This document shows positions 15,201 through 23,324 of a stretch of 64,000 nt of DNA, one piece after another; positions within the stretch are counted from its first letter, which is position 1; each line of letters opens with the position of its first letter. The notes under the pieces were generated by a model. It made no database searches, was not told the DNA's origin, and saw nothing but the letters and a program-made list of their open reading frames with translations. Source of the DNA: Blastococcus sp. TF02-8 (GTDB taxonomy: Bacteria > Actinomycetota > Actinomycetes > Mycobacteriales > Geodermatophilaceae); contig NZ_QOHK01000001.1 in assembly GCF_003319175.1 (NCBI RefSeq), positions 186,001 to 250,000 of the forward strand, read 5' to 3'. Made by a program: the position numbers and the translations under genes.

Positions 15201-17751
15201 GTCGGTCGACCCCGCGGGGCAGCTGAACTGCGCCGTGAACCGGTACGTCGACGCGCTGCGCTTCGCCGCTAGCTACCGCCTCGGTGCTGAGACCGCAGAA
15301 ATACTGGAGAACGCTGCCGAACGCTTGTGCGCAGGGCTGACCAGTGCCGCGGCGTGGCCGGCGCTCCGCGGTCACCTGGCATTGCTCGCCCTCACCGGCG
15401 CGAACCCCCTCGCCGTTCTGAGAACCGCGCTCGAGGCCCGAGAATTGCAGACGGCAGGCGACCCCGCCGCCGTCATCGACTGGCGGTTGCACGTTCCCGG
15501 GCCGGTCGGCCCGCTCCCCTGGCTGCCCGGCATACCGGCCGCGCTAGCCGCCGATCCGCATTGGGGTCCCTACCTCACCGCCCGCGCGGGTCACCTCGCC
15601 GCCTGCGCGGCGCGGGTAGCCGCGGCAACAGCTGAGATGACAGCGGCCACCGCACCCGCCTGGGCGCGGTACCTGCTAGGCCCGAACCATGCTCCGCTCC
15701 GGGCGGAGCTCGCCATCTGGCGGGCCGCGCTCGCGGTTCCTGACAACGACCGGCGCCCCACCGGGCCATCCCGAGAACCAGCCACGGAACGCCGCCATCA
15801 GGCACGACTGGAACAGGCGGTGGTTGCCACCGGCCCCACCCGCGACAGCTCGGTGTGGGTCGCACTCGCCGACGGCATCGATCCGCGCATCCGACGAGAC
15901 GAACACTGGCCGGTCCTTGCCGACCGGCTGGCCGCCGCCACTCGCGCCGGTCTAGATGCGGCCGGCATGCTCGCCGCCGTGGCTGCCCAGCGGCCGCTGC
16001 CCGATGACGTGCCTGCCGCGGCCCTGTGGTGGCGGCTGGCCCCCCATCTCGCTCCGGCGACGGTTGCCGCTGCCCCGGGCACGGCCGCGCCACGCCCGGA
16101 CTGGTGCGCCACCCTGTCGGCCCTGCTGCCCCACGAGGAGGCGCAGGGTGTACTGGCCGACCCAGCGTGGCCGGCCCTGGTCGCCGGGGTCGCCAACGGC
16201 ATAAGGGCAGGCTGGTCCCCCGCCGACCTGCTCAGCGCCGCAGTGGCCGGCCTCCCGCCCGCAGTGACCGGCGACCGCACTGGCCTGGTGGAGGCACTGG
16301 TATTCCGGGTCGCCGCCCTCACCGACCCCGCCCCGGCCCACGTCGACGATCCCGAACCGCTGCCGGCCGATCTGCAACCGCCCGACGACGCGCACCTCCT
16401 GCCCCCCATGGACGTCCCTGTGTCCGCTGCCTTCTTGGCGACGGACGTGCTACCCGTCGAGGAGGAGGCGCCGTTCAACCCCGACTACGACACCCCTCCC
16501 CCGGCGTCCTCGCCCCGGTGGTTCACACCGGACCCGTTTTCGGTCACCGACGTGAGGGACACAGCCGACGACGCCGACTACTTGCTCGAGCAGCACTTCT
16601 GGGCCACCGCCGTCGTTGGCCGAACCCGACTCATCGAGCTCAACGCCCAAGCCGCCGCCTTCTTCACCGCTCGCTACCCCGACTCCTGGGCTCGCGGCTA
16701 CCTGCAGGACCGGCTGGGCACCGACCTCTTCGTCGATCCGCGGTTCAGCCCCGGTTACGCACCAGGCGGCTGGACCGCGCTCGTCGGGCACCTGCGCGGC
16801 CTCGGCGCCACCGAGGACGAACTGCTCGCCGCCGGGCTGGCTCAGCGCGCTCGCACCGGGGCGCTGATCGACCGTTTCCGTGACCGGCTCACCTTCCCAA
16901 TTCACGACCTCGACGGCGCCATCGTCGGCTTCGTCGCCCGGCGCAACCCCACGGCACCCGCCGACGGACCCGCCGGGCCGAAGTACCTAAACACTCCTGG
17001 CACTGACCTGTACCGCAAAGGCGAGCACCTGTTTGGGCTCCACGAGGCGGGGGCCGCACTGGCCGCGGGGGCCACCCCAGCTCTCGTCGAGGGACCGCTG
17101 GACGCGATCGCCCTCACCCTGGCCGGTGGCGGGCAAACCGTTGGCGTCGCCACCCTCGGTACGGCCCTCACCGACCGGCAAGCGGACCTCTTAGGAGCGT
17201 GCATCAGTCTTGGCGGTCCAGGCATCCTGGTGGCCACCGACAACGACCCCGCCGGACAGCAGGCCGCCGAGCGCGTCTTCTGGCAACTCACGACCCGTGG
17301 CGATGACCCGCGCCGGCTCGCCCTCCCCGACGGGCTGGATCCCGCCGATGTCTTCCACCGCGAGGGACCGACCGCGCTGCGGACGGCCATCGACGCGGCG
17401 AGCAGCCTCGCTGACAGTCTTCTCGACGGTCGCCTCACCGCCGCGCTGTCCGACACGAGCCCCGCGGGCGTCCGCGCGGCATTGCGGGACGTAGGCGCGA
17501 TCATCGTGGCCCTACCGCCCAGCCGGTGGCTGGCGCACATTGACCGCGTCACGGAGGCCTTCGATTTTCCGCCCGGCACTGTCCACAGGGCCGTGCTCGA
17601 CACCGAACCCATCACTGCGTCCGCTCGCAGGACCACGGCCAGTCCGCGACAGGCGATTCGCTCGACTCCCTCAAACCAGGATCGTCACCAAACCGGTCAA
17701 ACGGAAGGGCCGTCGCGTAGCACCCCACCTGACCTCCACCCCTCCCGGTAG
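12247..17751 (+). CDS. traA: MobF (TrwC-type) relaxase-helicase with C-terminal DnaG-like primase
   Basis: An 1834-residue multidomain transfer protein. The N-terminal TrwC relaxase opens MSLHKLTAGDGYTYLTRQVA with candidate catalytic Tyr12/Tyr14, and the metal-binding His motif DPDLHTHVAVSNKV lies near residue 268. The RecD-like helicase has Walker A APAGTGKTT near 599, DEAG near 673, and YATTVHGAQG. The last part is primase-like: a catalytic core (FVARRNPTAPA, GPKYLNTPGTDLY), then TOPRIM motifs VEGPLDAIALT and VATDNDPAGQQ near 1610-1665 and LDPADVF. It would nick and lead plasmid DNA, unwind it, and perhaps prime the complementary strand in the recipient. The ATG at 12247 directly follows a GTG; no strong ribosome site is seen. 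Confidence 0.93.
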   Translation: MSLHKLTAGDGYTYLTRQVAALDATERGHVGLGDYYSQRGESPGMWAGAGLAGLVGVVAGEPVEEQQMKSLFGQGRHPDATRLERESLAAGRSSEEARAVGALGVPFRTFPAPADGLQARCAQEYAAVNAARGSPTGAALPAEDRARIRGDLARAMFAETYGRPPSDARELSGFIARASRPATTAVAGFDLTFSPVKSVSTLWALAPRAVAEQIEAAHAAAVADTLRWLERHACFTRLGHDGVRQVETTGLVAAVFTHRDSRAGDPDLHTHVAVSNKVQTTDGQWRALDGRVLYKANVAASERYNTVLEAGLVERLGVRFADRPGRKAGKRAVREIVGIDPRLLAAWSSRRRAIDVRRGDLAAAFQRDHGRTPTAIEAIALAQQATLETREAKHEPRSLAEQRAAWRQEALGVLGGTARLTRMLADVLRPKRAPAPDVTDGWVQSTAGRVLATVADQRATWQFWHVRAEAERVVRAAALVPGDVDAAVHRVTEAALSPALSIPIGGADSVVEPPELYRSDGSSVYSVAGDQLYTSRAVLDAEARLLTAASRTDGRRVDPIVAELALLETAANGGQLNPGQAQMVRELAGSGARVQLAVAPAGTGKTTSLAVLSRAWTAGGGHVLGLAPSAVAAAGLREAVAAYSDTVAKLVWAIDGDQLPDWVADVGPGTLVIVDEAGMAGTLELSRIVEFVLGRGGSVRLVGDDRQLASVAAGGVLREIAATHGAVTLTELVRFTDGAEAAATVAIRDGDTIGLGFYLDSGRVHVGDPATCAEQAYLAWAADREREVDALLLAATRDTVLALNQRARADRLTQLREPVGLEVILADGTRASAGDMIITRANDRALPITEGDWVKNGDRWTVAAVHADGSLAVIQTPTRRRVTLPGAYVRDHVQLGYATTVHGAQGVTAEACHTVLGGTESRQLLYVALSRGRNANHVYLATVGDGDPHSIVTPAAVSPPCATDLLVGILARDGAQISATGAHRTSVDPAGQLNCAVNRYVDALRFAASYRLGAETAEILENAAERLCAGLTSAAAWPALRGHLALLALTGANPLAVLRTALEARELQTAGDPAAVIDWRLHVPGPVGPLPWLPGIPAALAADPHWGPYLTARAGHLAACAARVAAATAEMTAATAPAWARYLLGPNHAPLRAELAIWRAALAVPDNDRRPTGPSREPATERRHQARLEQAVVATGPTRDSSVWVALADGIDPRIRRDEHWPVLADRLAAATRAGLDAAGMLAAVAAQRPLPDDVPAAALWWRLAPHLAPATVAAAPGTAAPRPDWCATLSALLPHEEAQGVLADPAWPALVAGVANGIRAGWSPADLLSAAVAGLPPAVTGDRTGLVEALVFRVAALTDPAPAHVDDPEPLPADLQPPDDAHLLPPMDVPVSAAFLATDVLPVEEEAPFNPDYDTPPPASSPRWFTPDPFSVTDVRDTADDADYLLEQHFWATAVVGRTRLIELNAQAAAFFTARYPDSWARGYLQDRLGTDLFVDPRFSPGYAPGGWTALVGHLRGLGATEDELLAAGLAQRARTGALIDRFRDRLTFPIHDLDGAIVGFVARRNPTAPADGPAGPKYLNTPGTDLYRKGEHLFGLHEAGAALAAGATPALVEGPLDAIALTLAGGGQTVGVATLGTALTDRQADLLGACISLGGPGILVATDNDPAGQQAAERVFWQLTTRGDDPRRLALPDGLDPADVFHREGPTALRTAIDAASSLADSLLDGRLTAALSDTSPAGVRAALRDVGAIIVALPPSRWLAHIDRVTEAFDFPPGTVHRAVLDTEPITASARRTTASPRQAIRSTPSNQDRHQTGQTEGPSRSTPPDLHPSR

Positions 17752-17880
17752 ACGTTCCTCTGTGGACTGGGGGCCCGGCAGCCATTTCGCCTTCTAGGAA
17801 CGGACTCGTGTTAGGAGGATCTCCCCACGGTCGACAGGCAGACCTCAACGAAGGCGACCGCTCGCGGTGAGGTTCGGGCA

Positions 17881-18585
17881 CTACGGCTGAAGGCGGCCCT
17901 CGGCCCTTTGGACGATGCGCAGCAGCAGATCGGCCAACTGAATCACTTCCCCGGCTTCGACCGGGTCATCGAATTGGACGGCTCTGTGGCTGGCGGGGTT
18001 CTTGTAGGCGCCGATGGCGCCGGCGAAAAGATCAGCGGTTGCCTGCTGTTCGCCGCCTTCTGCCTCCGGGTCGCGGAGCGCGCCATCTTTGGGACTGAAG
18101 GCCTTCCGCATCAGGTTGACCGCCAGCAACTCGTTCGGCAGCCCGGCGACCCGCCGTACCTCGACCTCAACGGCCTTCATGGCCGCGAACGACGCCGTCT
18201 CATAGTCCCCGAGCGCGAAGTTAGATCGAGCCGAGGACAACGCCGGATGCAAATCACCAGCCAGTCGGTCGGCGGCCCACACCTTCGCGACGGCATTGGG
18301 ATCGTTCACAACCTCTGCGCCCGCAGCGGTGACACGATGCCAACCGCCCGGTGGATTCTGCGCCGACGGACCGACGAGGGCGTGCGACTCCAACCACGCC
18401 CAAGCGTCGGAGAGACGGGCCAGCATGACGTTCATGTCAGGGGGTTGGGGGCTCCCGTACCCCTACCGTTGTCTGAACCCTTGGATGATGTTGTTGAAGT
18501 TCGGCTCGGCACCGAGCGACTGGAGCAACCGCAGGCCGAGGTCGGGCAACGGCAGGTGCCGAACGTCGTCGTACGCGAGGGCCAT
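17881..18585 (-). pseudogene. TIGR02391 (Ymh-like) family protein with in-frame amber codon
   Basis: The C-terminal part (17881-18435) reads as the TIGR02391/Hypoth_Ymh family: LAGDLHPALSSARSNFALGD, YETASFAAMKAVEVEVRRVA, LFAGAIGAYKNPASHR. The family N-terminus is in the same frame upstream: LPLPDLGLRLLQSLGAEPNF then NNIIQGFRQR, from an ATG at 18585. A TAG at 18463-18465 interrupts it. With the stop removed the product is about 234 residues. It is therefore a nonsense-inactivated gene, or an ATG at 18435 makes a shortened protein. The family is of unknown function and often found in mobile or defence-related loci. Confidence 0.75.
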
Positions 18586-18709
18586 GACGGCCACGTTAGG
18601 TCGGCCGCTTATCACCGGTCGAACGTCAGAGGGAGAGTGACCAGGACGGGATCCGCTGCGATCCTGCGCAGCGAGCGAGCGAGTTGACGCCCGACAGGGA
18701 GCTTCGGCG

Positions 18710-19530
18710 CTAATCATCAACGGCGAACTGGCGCTCGAAGCGCTCCCAACCGCTCCGTGGGGACCATCGCAGACCACTTCCTATGGTCCAGAACGCCATG
18801 AGCCAGATATGCGTCACCTCGTCCGGCAGGTCAGGTGGGGTCGTAGGTACTACGTCGTTCTTTTCCCTCCGAAGCATGTCGACAACGCCGAAGGGCGCGG
18901 TGGTAAACCCAGGCACCAGGATGAAGGCGTGCCGCTCGCTCGCCCCAGACCGAGCAAGCTTGGCTAGGACGTCGCGTTGGCTCGGTTCGAGAGGAAATCG
19001 CCCACCCAGCCCGGTACGGCGCTGCCGGTGCTGTCAACCACACCACCGGTCCGCTCGTGTGGTTGCTCGATGGTCAGATAAATCGAGCCGGGGAAGTCCG
19101 TGCCGGACTGGTTACCGCTGACAATGCCGAGGGAGCGAGCTCCCTCTTCGAGGGACCCCGGGACCTCCTGCCGTCGCCGGTGCCGCCCAATCTGGGTGAC
19201 CCCGTGGCCCTCCAACTCTCGAAGGAAGCCCGGCAGCTCCCTTAGGAGGCGCTTGGCTGGGGCAGTGGGCTCCAATTGCAGCAGCCAGCCGCCGTCAAGG
19301 TCCGGCATGGTCCACCGCTCGTCGCGCCCGTTCACAAGCTTCCAAAGCTGAATGCTGTCGGGGTCGGCAGCGGCCGTGACCTCCACGGCAGCGAAAGCTC
19401 CGTCGGCAGTGATGATGTTGAGGTCATGCATACCGGGCTGCTTGCCGTCGTCGTACTGCTTCACCTTCAAGCCAAGCGTCGTCGCGATGGTCGCCGCAGC
19501 TACCTTCTCTTCAGCTCGGAGTTCGGGCAT
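18710..19530 (-). pseudogene. Unknown protein, frameshifted; possible nuclease-like N-terminus
   Basis: The first part, from an ATG at 19530, reads MPELRAEEKVAAATIATTLG and ends at 18964 after DFLSNRANATS. A one-base frame change near 18985-18995 instead continues as EPSQRDVLAKLARSGASERH then AFILVPGFTTAPFG and ends at 18710. The second reading looks like ordinary protein, so the gene was about 270 residues. The N-terminal HDLNIITADGAFAAVEVTAA resembles a PD-(D/E)xK-like core, but the fold is only a guess. No family recognised. Confidence 0.6.
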
Positions 19531-19692
19531 GCGACCACTGTGCCTACAGGCGGTGCCTAACGTCTCGTCGCGATCCGGGAAGCCAAGCTCTCGGAGCCCC
19601 TCCCCGAGGTGACGCCACCGCGCGCATGCCGGCGCACCGTGATGTCGGTGCCCCGCTGCATAGTCATCGCTCCCGAGTAGTACGGAGTACCG

Positions 19693-20529
19693 ATGCCCGA
19701 GCGCTTGTGGCTCGACGTGCCATTCGGCGAGAAGGACGCCGCCAAGTCGGCCGGCGCCCGATGGGATCCCGACGTTCGCCGCTGGTACGCGCCCCGGGTG
19801 GCGCTGCTCCCGGAGCTCGCGCGATGGGAGTCCCGCGTACCGGAGCTCCTGCCTGGAGAGGACCGTAGATTCGGCCAAGGCCTGTTCGTCGACCTCGTGC
19901 CGTCGACCTGCTGGTTCACCAACGTCCGCAGCTGCGTCGACGAAGGCCAGTGGGACGCGCTTCGGTCCATGGTCTACCGGCGGGCCGGTCACCACTGCGA
20001 GGCCTGCGGCGCTCCGCGGGGCCGTGACCGACAGCGCCTGGAGGCCCATGAGCGCTGGGAGTACGACGAGGCCACCTACACCCAGACGCTGCGGCGCCTG
20101 ATCGCGCTGTGCTGGTCCTGCCACCGGGCGACGCACTTCGGCTTCGCCGAGGTCACCGGCACCTCAGCCGAGGCGACCGCCCACCTGCGGGCGGTCAACG
20201 GCTGGTCAGCCGGCGAGGCTGAGGCCCACATCGAGCGGGCCTTCGCACTGTGGGAGAGGCGGTCGACTCATGAGTGGCGGCTCGACCTCGGCATGCTGAC
20301 GAACGCCGGCATCAAGGTGGTCGAGCCTCCTGCTCCTGACCGTCGGAGTCAGGAGAGCGCAGCACGCCTGGCGGTCAGGCTGCCGCTCCTGCCCTCGGCG
20401 GCACAGGGTGAAGAAGCAAGCCACAACGCCGCGACGCAGCGCCCGGACATCGACGGGCGCTCCACACCCGAGCCGCCCCGCAGGAAGTTCTGGGAACGCA
20501 TTAGAGGCGCCCTGGCGGGCGGTCACTAG
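19693..20529 (+). CDS. DUF5710 domain plus HNH-like zinc finger protein
   Basis: A 278-residue protein. Residues 1-40 match the DUF5710 pattern (LWLDVPFGEKDAAKSAGARW, then DPDVRRWY), often found with primases and mobile-element proteins. The middle has an HNH-type zinc site: HHCEACGAPRG, then LEAHERWEYDEATY and ALCWSCHRATHFG (two CxxC pairs and the HER/H motif, residues about 98-155). A nuclease activity is likely but not proven. ACGGAG precedes the ATG. Its stop overlaps the stop of the convergent gene at the palindrome CTAG. Confidence 0.78.
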   Translation: MPERLWLDVPFGEKDAAKSAGARWDPDVRRWYAPRVALLPELARWESRVPELLPGEDRRFGQGLFVDLVPSTCWFTNVRSCVDEGQWDALRSMVYRRAGHHCEACGAPRGRDRQRLEAHERWEYDEATYTQTLRRLIALCWSCHRATHFGFAEVTGTSAEATAHLRAVNGWSAGEAEAHIERAFALWERRSTHEWRLDLGMLTNAGIKVVEPPAPDRRSQESAARLAVRLPLLPSAAQGEEASHNAATQRPDIDGRSTPEPPRRKFWERIRGALAGGH

Positions 20530-21860
20530 CGGGCAGGGCCGCCTGCACCTAGCCCCGGGCTGTTGATCCCCTGCGCAAACCGGGATCCTGCGATGGCCTC
20601 GTTCACGTTGTCGGCATGGCTGAGCAATCGCTCGCCTGCGCCGGGCGCTCGAGCCCGCTCGGCGTAGAGACCAGCGAGGTGGCGCTGACTCGGAGCGGCC
20701 GGCGACGCGGCGCGGTTGACCGCGTCGGCCAGGCTGCTCGACAGCGCAGAGGCCGAGGTGAGGGCGCGCCGGAGACGGTCGAGGTCGGCGCCACGGGCCT
20801 GCACGCGGCGGCCAGCGATGACCTCCCGGATCCGGTCTTCGGGCATGTTGTCCATGGGCGGCAGGTCCCGCGCGGCGGCGTAGATCTGCCCGTTCCTCGA
20901 CCAGCGGTCGACAGCCGCGGTGAGTCGATCGGCGAGCACCGGAAGCTGGTTGGTCACCTGCTGGACCGTGCGGGTCAGGCGCGCGAAGTCGTCCCCATCG
21001 CGGAGCGCGGTGAGGTCGGCGTGGGAGCCGAGGTCGTTGCGAAGTGCGTCAGCGAGGGCGCGTGCCCAAGGAACGACGCCCCGGGGGTCAGTGGGCCTCG
21101 CTCGGCGACCGTCGTCAAACGTCATGCTGACCCGGCCGACGAGTTCCCAGGCGACCGCTGACAGCAGGGGCCGCATACCTTCGTCGCCCACCGCCGTGGC
21201 GAAGACGGATGAGGCGCAGTCGCTGGCGATCTCGGCGGCGGCGACGGCAGCACGGAAATCGCGCAGGGCAAGGCCGTCGGTGCGCAGAGCTCGATCGAGC
21301 GCCCCGATGAGCGCAGCTGCGCCATCGCCGGCGCTCAGCTCTTCGCCGGCTCGTGGGAGGCCGGACACCGCCACCAGACGATCCAGAACGGCCGCGCCGC
21401 TGGCCGTCGGCGGGTCGGCTTGGGCGTCACGCTCGACGGCTGCGGCCAGCCGCCGGACGGCGGCCAATTCGGCGACCGCAGCCCGCGGCAGCAGTCGGTG
21501 CGCCAGCCGGGCGCAGTGGTCGGCGGCTTCGGCAAGCTCGACGGTCACCGCCCACCGATGGGCCCGGCCCATGACGGCGCGCGTGCGGCCGGTGAGGTCG
21601 GCGGCGGCGCCGGCGAGGTCGGTCAGCGGTCCGCCGGTGGGCAGCCACAGCCGGCCCACGGTCGTGCAGGCCACGGCCAGGTGGGCGGCGGTCTGCTGCC
21701 GAGCGCTGAGGCCGGGGCTGAGACCGTCGTCGGTCAAGCCAGCGACGGCGCGGCCGAGGTGGCCCAGCGCTCCGGCGACGTCCTCGATCGCGGCGACGGC
21801 GGTCGGCGCCGCGGTGCGCTCGGCCAGCGCGTCGAGCAGCTGCTGAAGGCTGGTGGCCAC
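20526..21860 (-). CDS. Unknown alanine-rich protein at end of conjugation operon
   Basis: A 444-residue, Ala-rich and mainly helical protein without membrane segments or a recognised motif. It is the last gene of the minus-strand conjugation operon. Its GTG start is next to the stop of the 98-aa gene (two bases between), which indicates cotranslation. Helix-rich segments (LAEAADHCARLAHRLL, ALTSASALSSSLADAVNRA) suggest a coiled-coil or structural role. Function unknown. Confidence 0.65.
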   Translation of the reverse strand: MATSLQQLLDALAERTAAPTAVAAIEDVAGALGHLGRAVAGLTDDGLSPGLSARQQTAAHLAVACTTVGRLWLPTGGPLTDLAGAAADLTGRTRAVMGRAHRWAVTVELAEAADHCARLAHRLLPRAAVAELAAVRRLAAAVERDAQADPPTASGAAVLDRLVAVSGLPRAGEELSAGDGAAALIGALDRALRTDGLALRDFRAAVAAAEIASDCASSVFATAVGDEGMRPLLSAVAWELVGRVSMTFDDGRRARPTDPRGVVPWARALADALRNDLGSHADLTALRDGDDFARLTRTVQQVTNQLPVLADRLTAAVDRWSRNGQIYAAARDLPPMDNMPEDRIREVIAGRRVQARGADLDRLRRALTSASALSSSLADAVNRAASPAAPSQRHLAGLYAERARAPGAGERLLSHADNVNEAIAGSRFAQGINSPGLGAGGPAR

Positions 21861-21862
21861 GG

Positions 21863-22159
21863 TCAGCCCAGGCGTCGCAGGGCGCGGCGGGCTGCGCGGG
21901 CCGCGTCGAGGACGTAACCGATGGTGAAGGTGTCCTGGTCGAGCAGGCCGAGAGCGCCCATGGCGGCGCGGATGCTGGCGCGGGGGTCATCTTCGACGAG
22001 CGGGATCGGTTGGGCCTGTCCGCCGGCCAGCTCGAGGAGCTCGGCGGCCTGCAAGCACTCCAGGGCGATGTCTGCAGGGATGTGCTCTCGGTCGGCGCCG
22101 ACGGCGTCGAGCAGTGAAGCGGCGTAGCTGAGCGGGTCGATGCTCGCGTCGACGGTCAC
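21863..22159 (-). CDS. Small unknown protein of conjugation operon
   Basis: A 98-residue acidic, helical protein ending in a basic segment (DAARAARRALRRLG). GAAGGAG lies upstream of the GTG start, a good ribosome site. It ends two bases before the 444-aa gene. No family recognised; position suggests an accessory transfer function. Confidence 0.65.
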   Translation of the reverse strand: MTVDASIDPLSYAASLLDAVGADREHIPADIALECLQAAELLELAGGQAQPIPLVEDDPRASIRAAMGALGLLDQDTFTIGYVLDAARAARRALRRLG

Positions 22160-22266
22160 GATGGCTCTCCTTCACTTGATGGACTGCGCCGAGGCTGGGT
22201 CGCCGCGGTCGGTGAGTGTGGATATGGCGACAAACTTGTGGATCCGGGCCTGGCTGTGCACGACTG

Positions 22267-22749
22267 TCATCTGGGCGGCGGCGTGGCTGGTCCGCCGTCC
22301 GCCTCGGGAACGGGCAGTGCGGCCGGGCAGTCGTCGAGCAGTCGCCAGTGCAGCTCCCGCGCCGGGTGCCGGTCGGGCAGCGGCGCGGCTGCACCGAGTA
22401 CGGGCAGCCGGGTGGAGACGTCGTAGCCAGCGACTGCGGCGCGGGCGAGGGCGGCGGACAGCGGCCACCAGTCCGGACCGAGCAGAAGGCGCGGGTCGAT
22501 CCGTTCGGCGACGGCCTCCCACGCCGGGCTCCCGGGCACCTCGGCACCGACCGGCTCGCTCTCGAGTTCGGCCGCGATGTGCACGATCTCTGCCGCGATC
22601 GACCGCCGCCGGGCCGCGGTTGCGGCATCGAGCCACGCGGCCAGCAGCTCGGGAGTGTGTCGGGTCATCCACTGCCAGCTGACCCGCACACCGCCGAGCA
22701 GCGTGACCCAGTCACGGTCCGACCGGCCAGTGCGGGGAGCATCGCTCAC
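22267..22749 (-). CDS. Unknown conjugation-operon protein
   Basis: A 160-residue soluble protein with Trp-rich helices (VSWQWMTRHTPELLAAWL, LLLGPDWWPLSAALARAAV) and a Pro-rich C-terminus. It starts with a GTG overlapping the upstream stop (GTGA). No family recognised. The tight overlap places it in the operon after the DUF4913-like gene. Confidence 0.65.
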   Translation of the reverse strand: MSDAPRTGRSDRDWVTLLGGVRVSWQWMTRHTPELLAAWLDAATAARRRSIAAEIVHIAAELESEPVGAEVPGSPAWEAVAERIDPRLLLGPDWWPLSAALARAAVAGYDVSTRLPVLGAAAPLPDRHPARELHWRLLDDCPAALPVPEADGGPATPPPR

Positions 22750-23324
22750 GGGACACCTCTTTCGTGGCCGTCCGGAGTGACTGCGCCCGCTGCGCTGTCA
22801 GACGACTGATCCGCGGTGTCGGCGTCGAAGCGGCGACGCCGCTCCGCGACGGCGGACGGCGTGCGGTAGTCGGCGTCCCAGGAGCGGGCCGGCCAGTCGA
22901 CATGTCGACCGGGCGGGCAGCCGAGGCCGTGGCGCTCGGTCATCCGGGCGTGAAAGCCGGGCAGGGCGTAGCGGTGCCACTCCTCCATCGGATGGGGAAC
23001 CGTGGCGTCGGCCGCCGCGACGCGCAGGCAGGCGAGAACGGCAAGCTCGCGGACCAGTGCCGGGTGGGCCGGCCAGCACGCGGGGACGACGTGCGCTGTC
23101 TGCCAGGCGTAGGTGCGGTTGAGCCAGCCGGCGACGTCGTCGAGCCACGACCACAGCTCCCGGCGCACCTGGGGAGAGCAGGTCGCCGGGTCCCACGGCC
23201 GGTCCAGCAGCCCGTAGGCGGACGGCTCAAGTCCGGACAGCTCGGCCTGCCGCAGCATCTCCAGGGCGTGTCGGACCCAGCGCGGCGGTCGCGGAAACGG
23301 GGACGCCAGGAGGACGGCGGTCAC
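22746..23324 (-). CDS. DUF4913-like conjugation-associated protein
   Basis: A 192-residue protein. The segment ELWSWLDDVAGWLNRTYAW followed by CWPAHPALVRELAVLACLR resembles the DUF4913 pattern found next to coupling proteins in actinobacterial elements. The open frame extends further upstream, but the GTG at 23324 overlaps the coupling-protein stop, which fits the operon's coupling style. The C-terminus is Asp/Ser-rich. Function unknown. Confidence 0.68.
   Translation of the reverse strand: MTAVLLASPFPRPPRWVRHALEMLRQAELSGLEPSAYGLLDRPWDPATCSPQVRRELWSWLDDVAGWLNRTYAWQTAHVVPACWPAHPALVRELAVLACLRVAAADATVPHPMEEWHRYALPGFHARMTERHGLGCPPGRHVDWPARSWDADYRTPSAVAERRRRFDADTADQSSDSAAGAVTPDGHERGVP

Noticed and set aside
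18964-20136. 390-residue minus-strand frame
   Set aside because: The first 200 residues are antisense to the DUF5710-HNH gene. Only the part from the ATG at 19530 reads like a protein.
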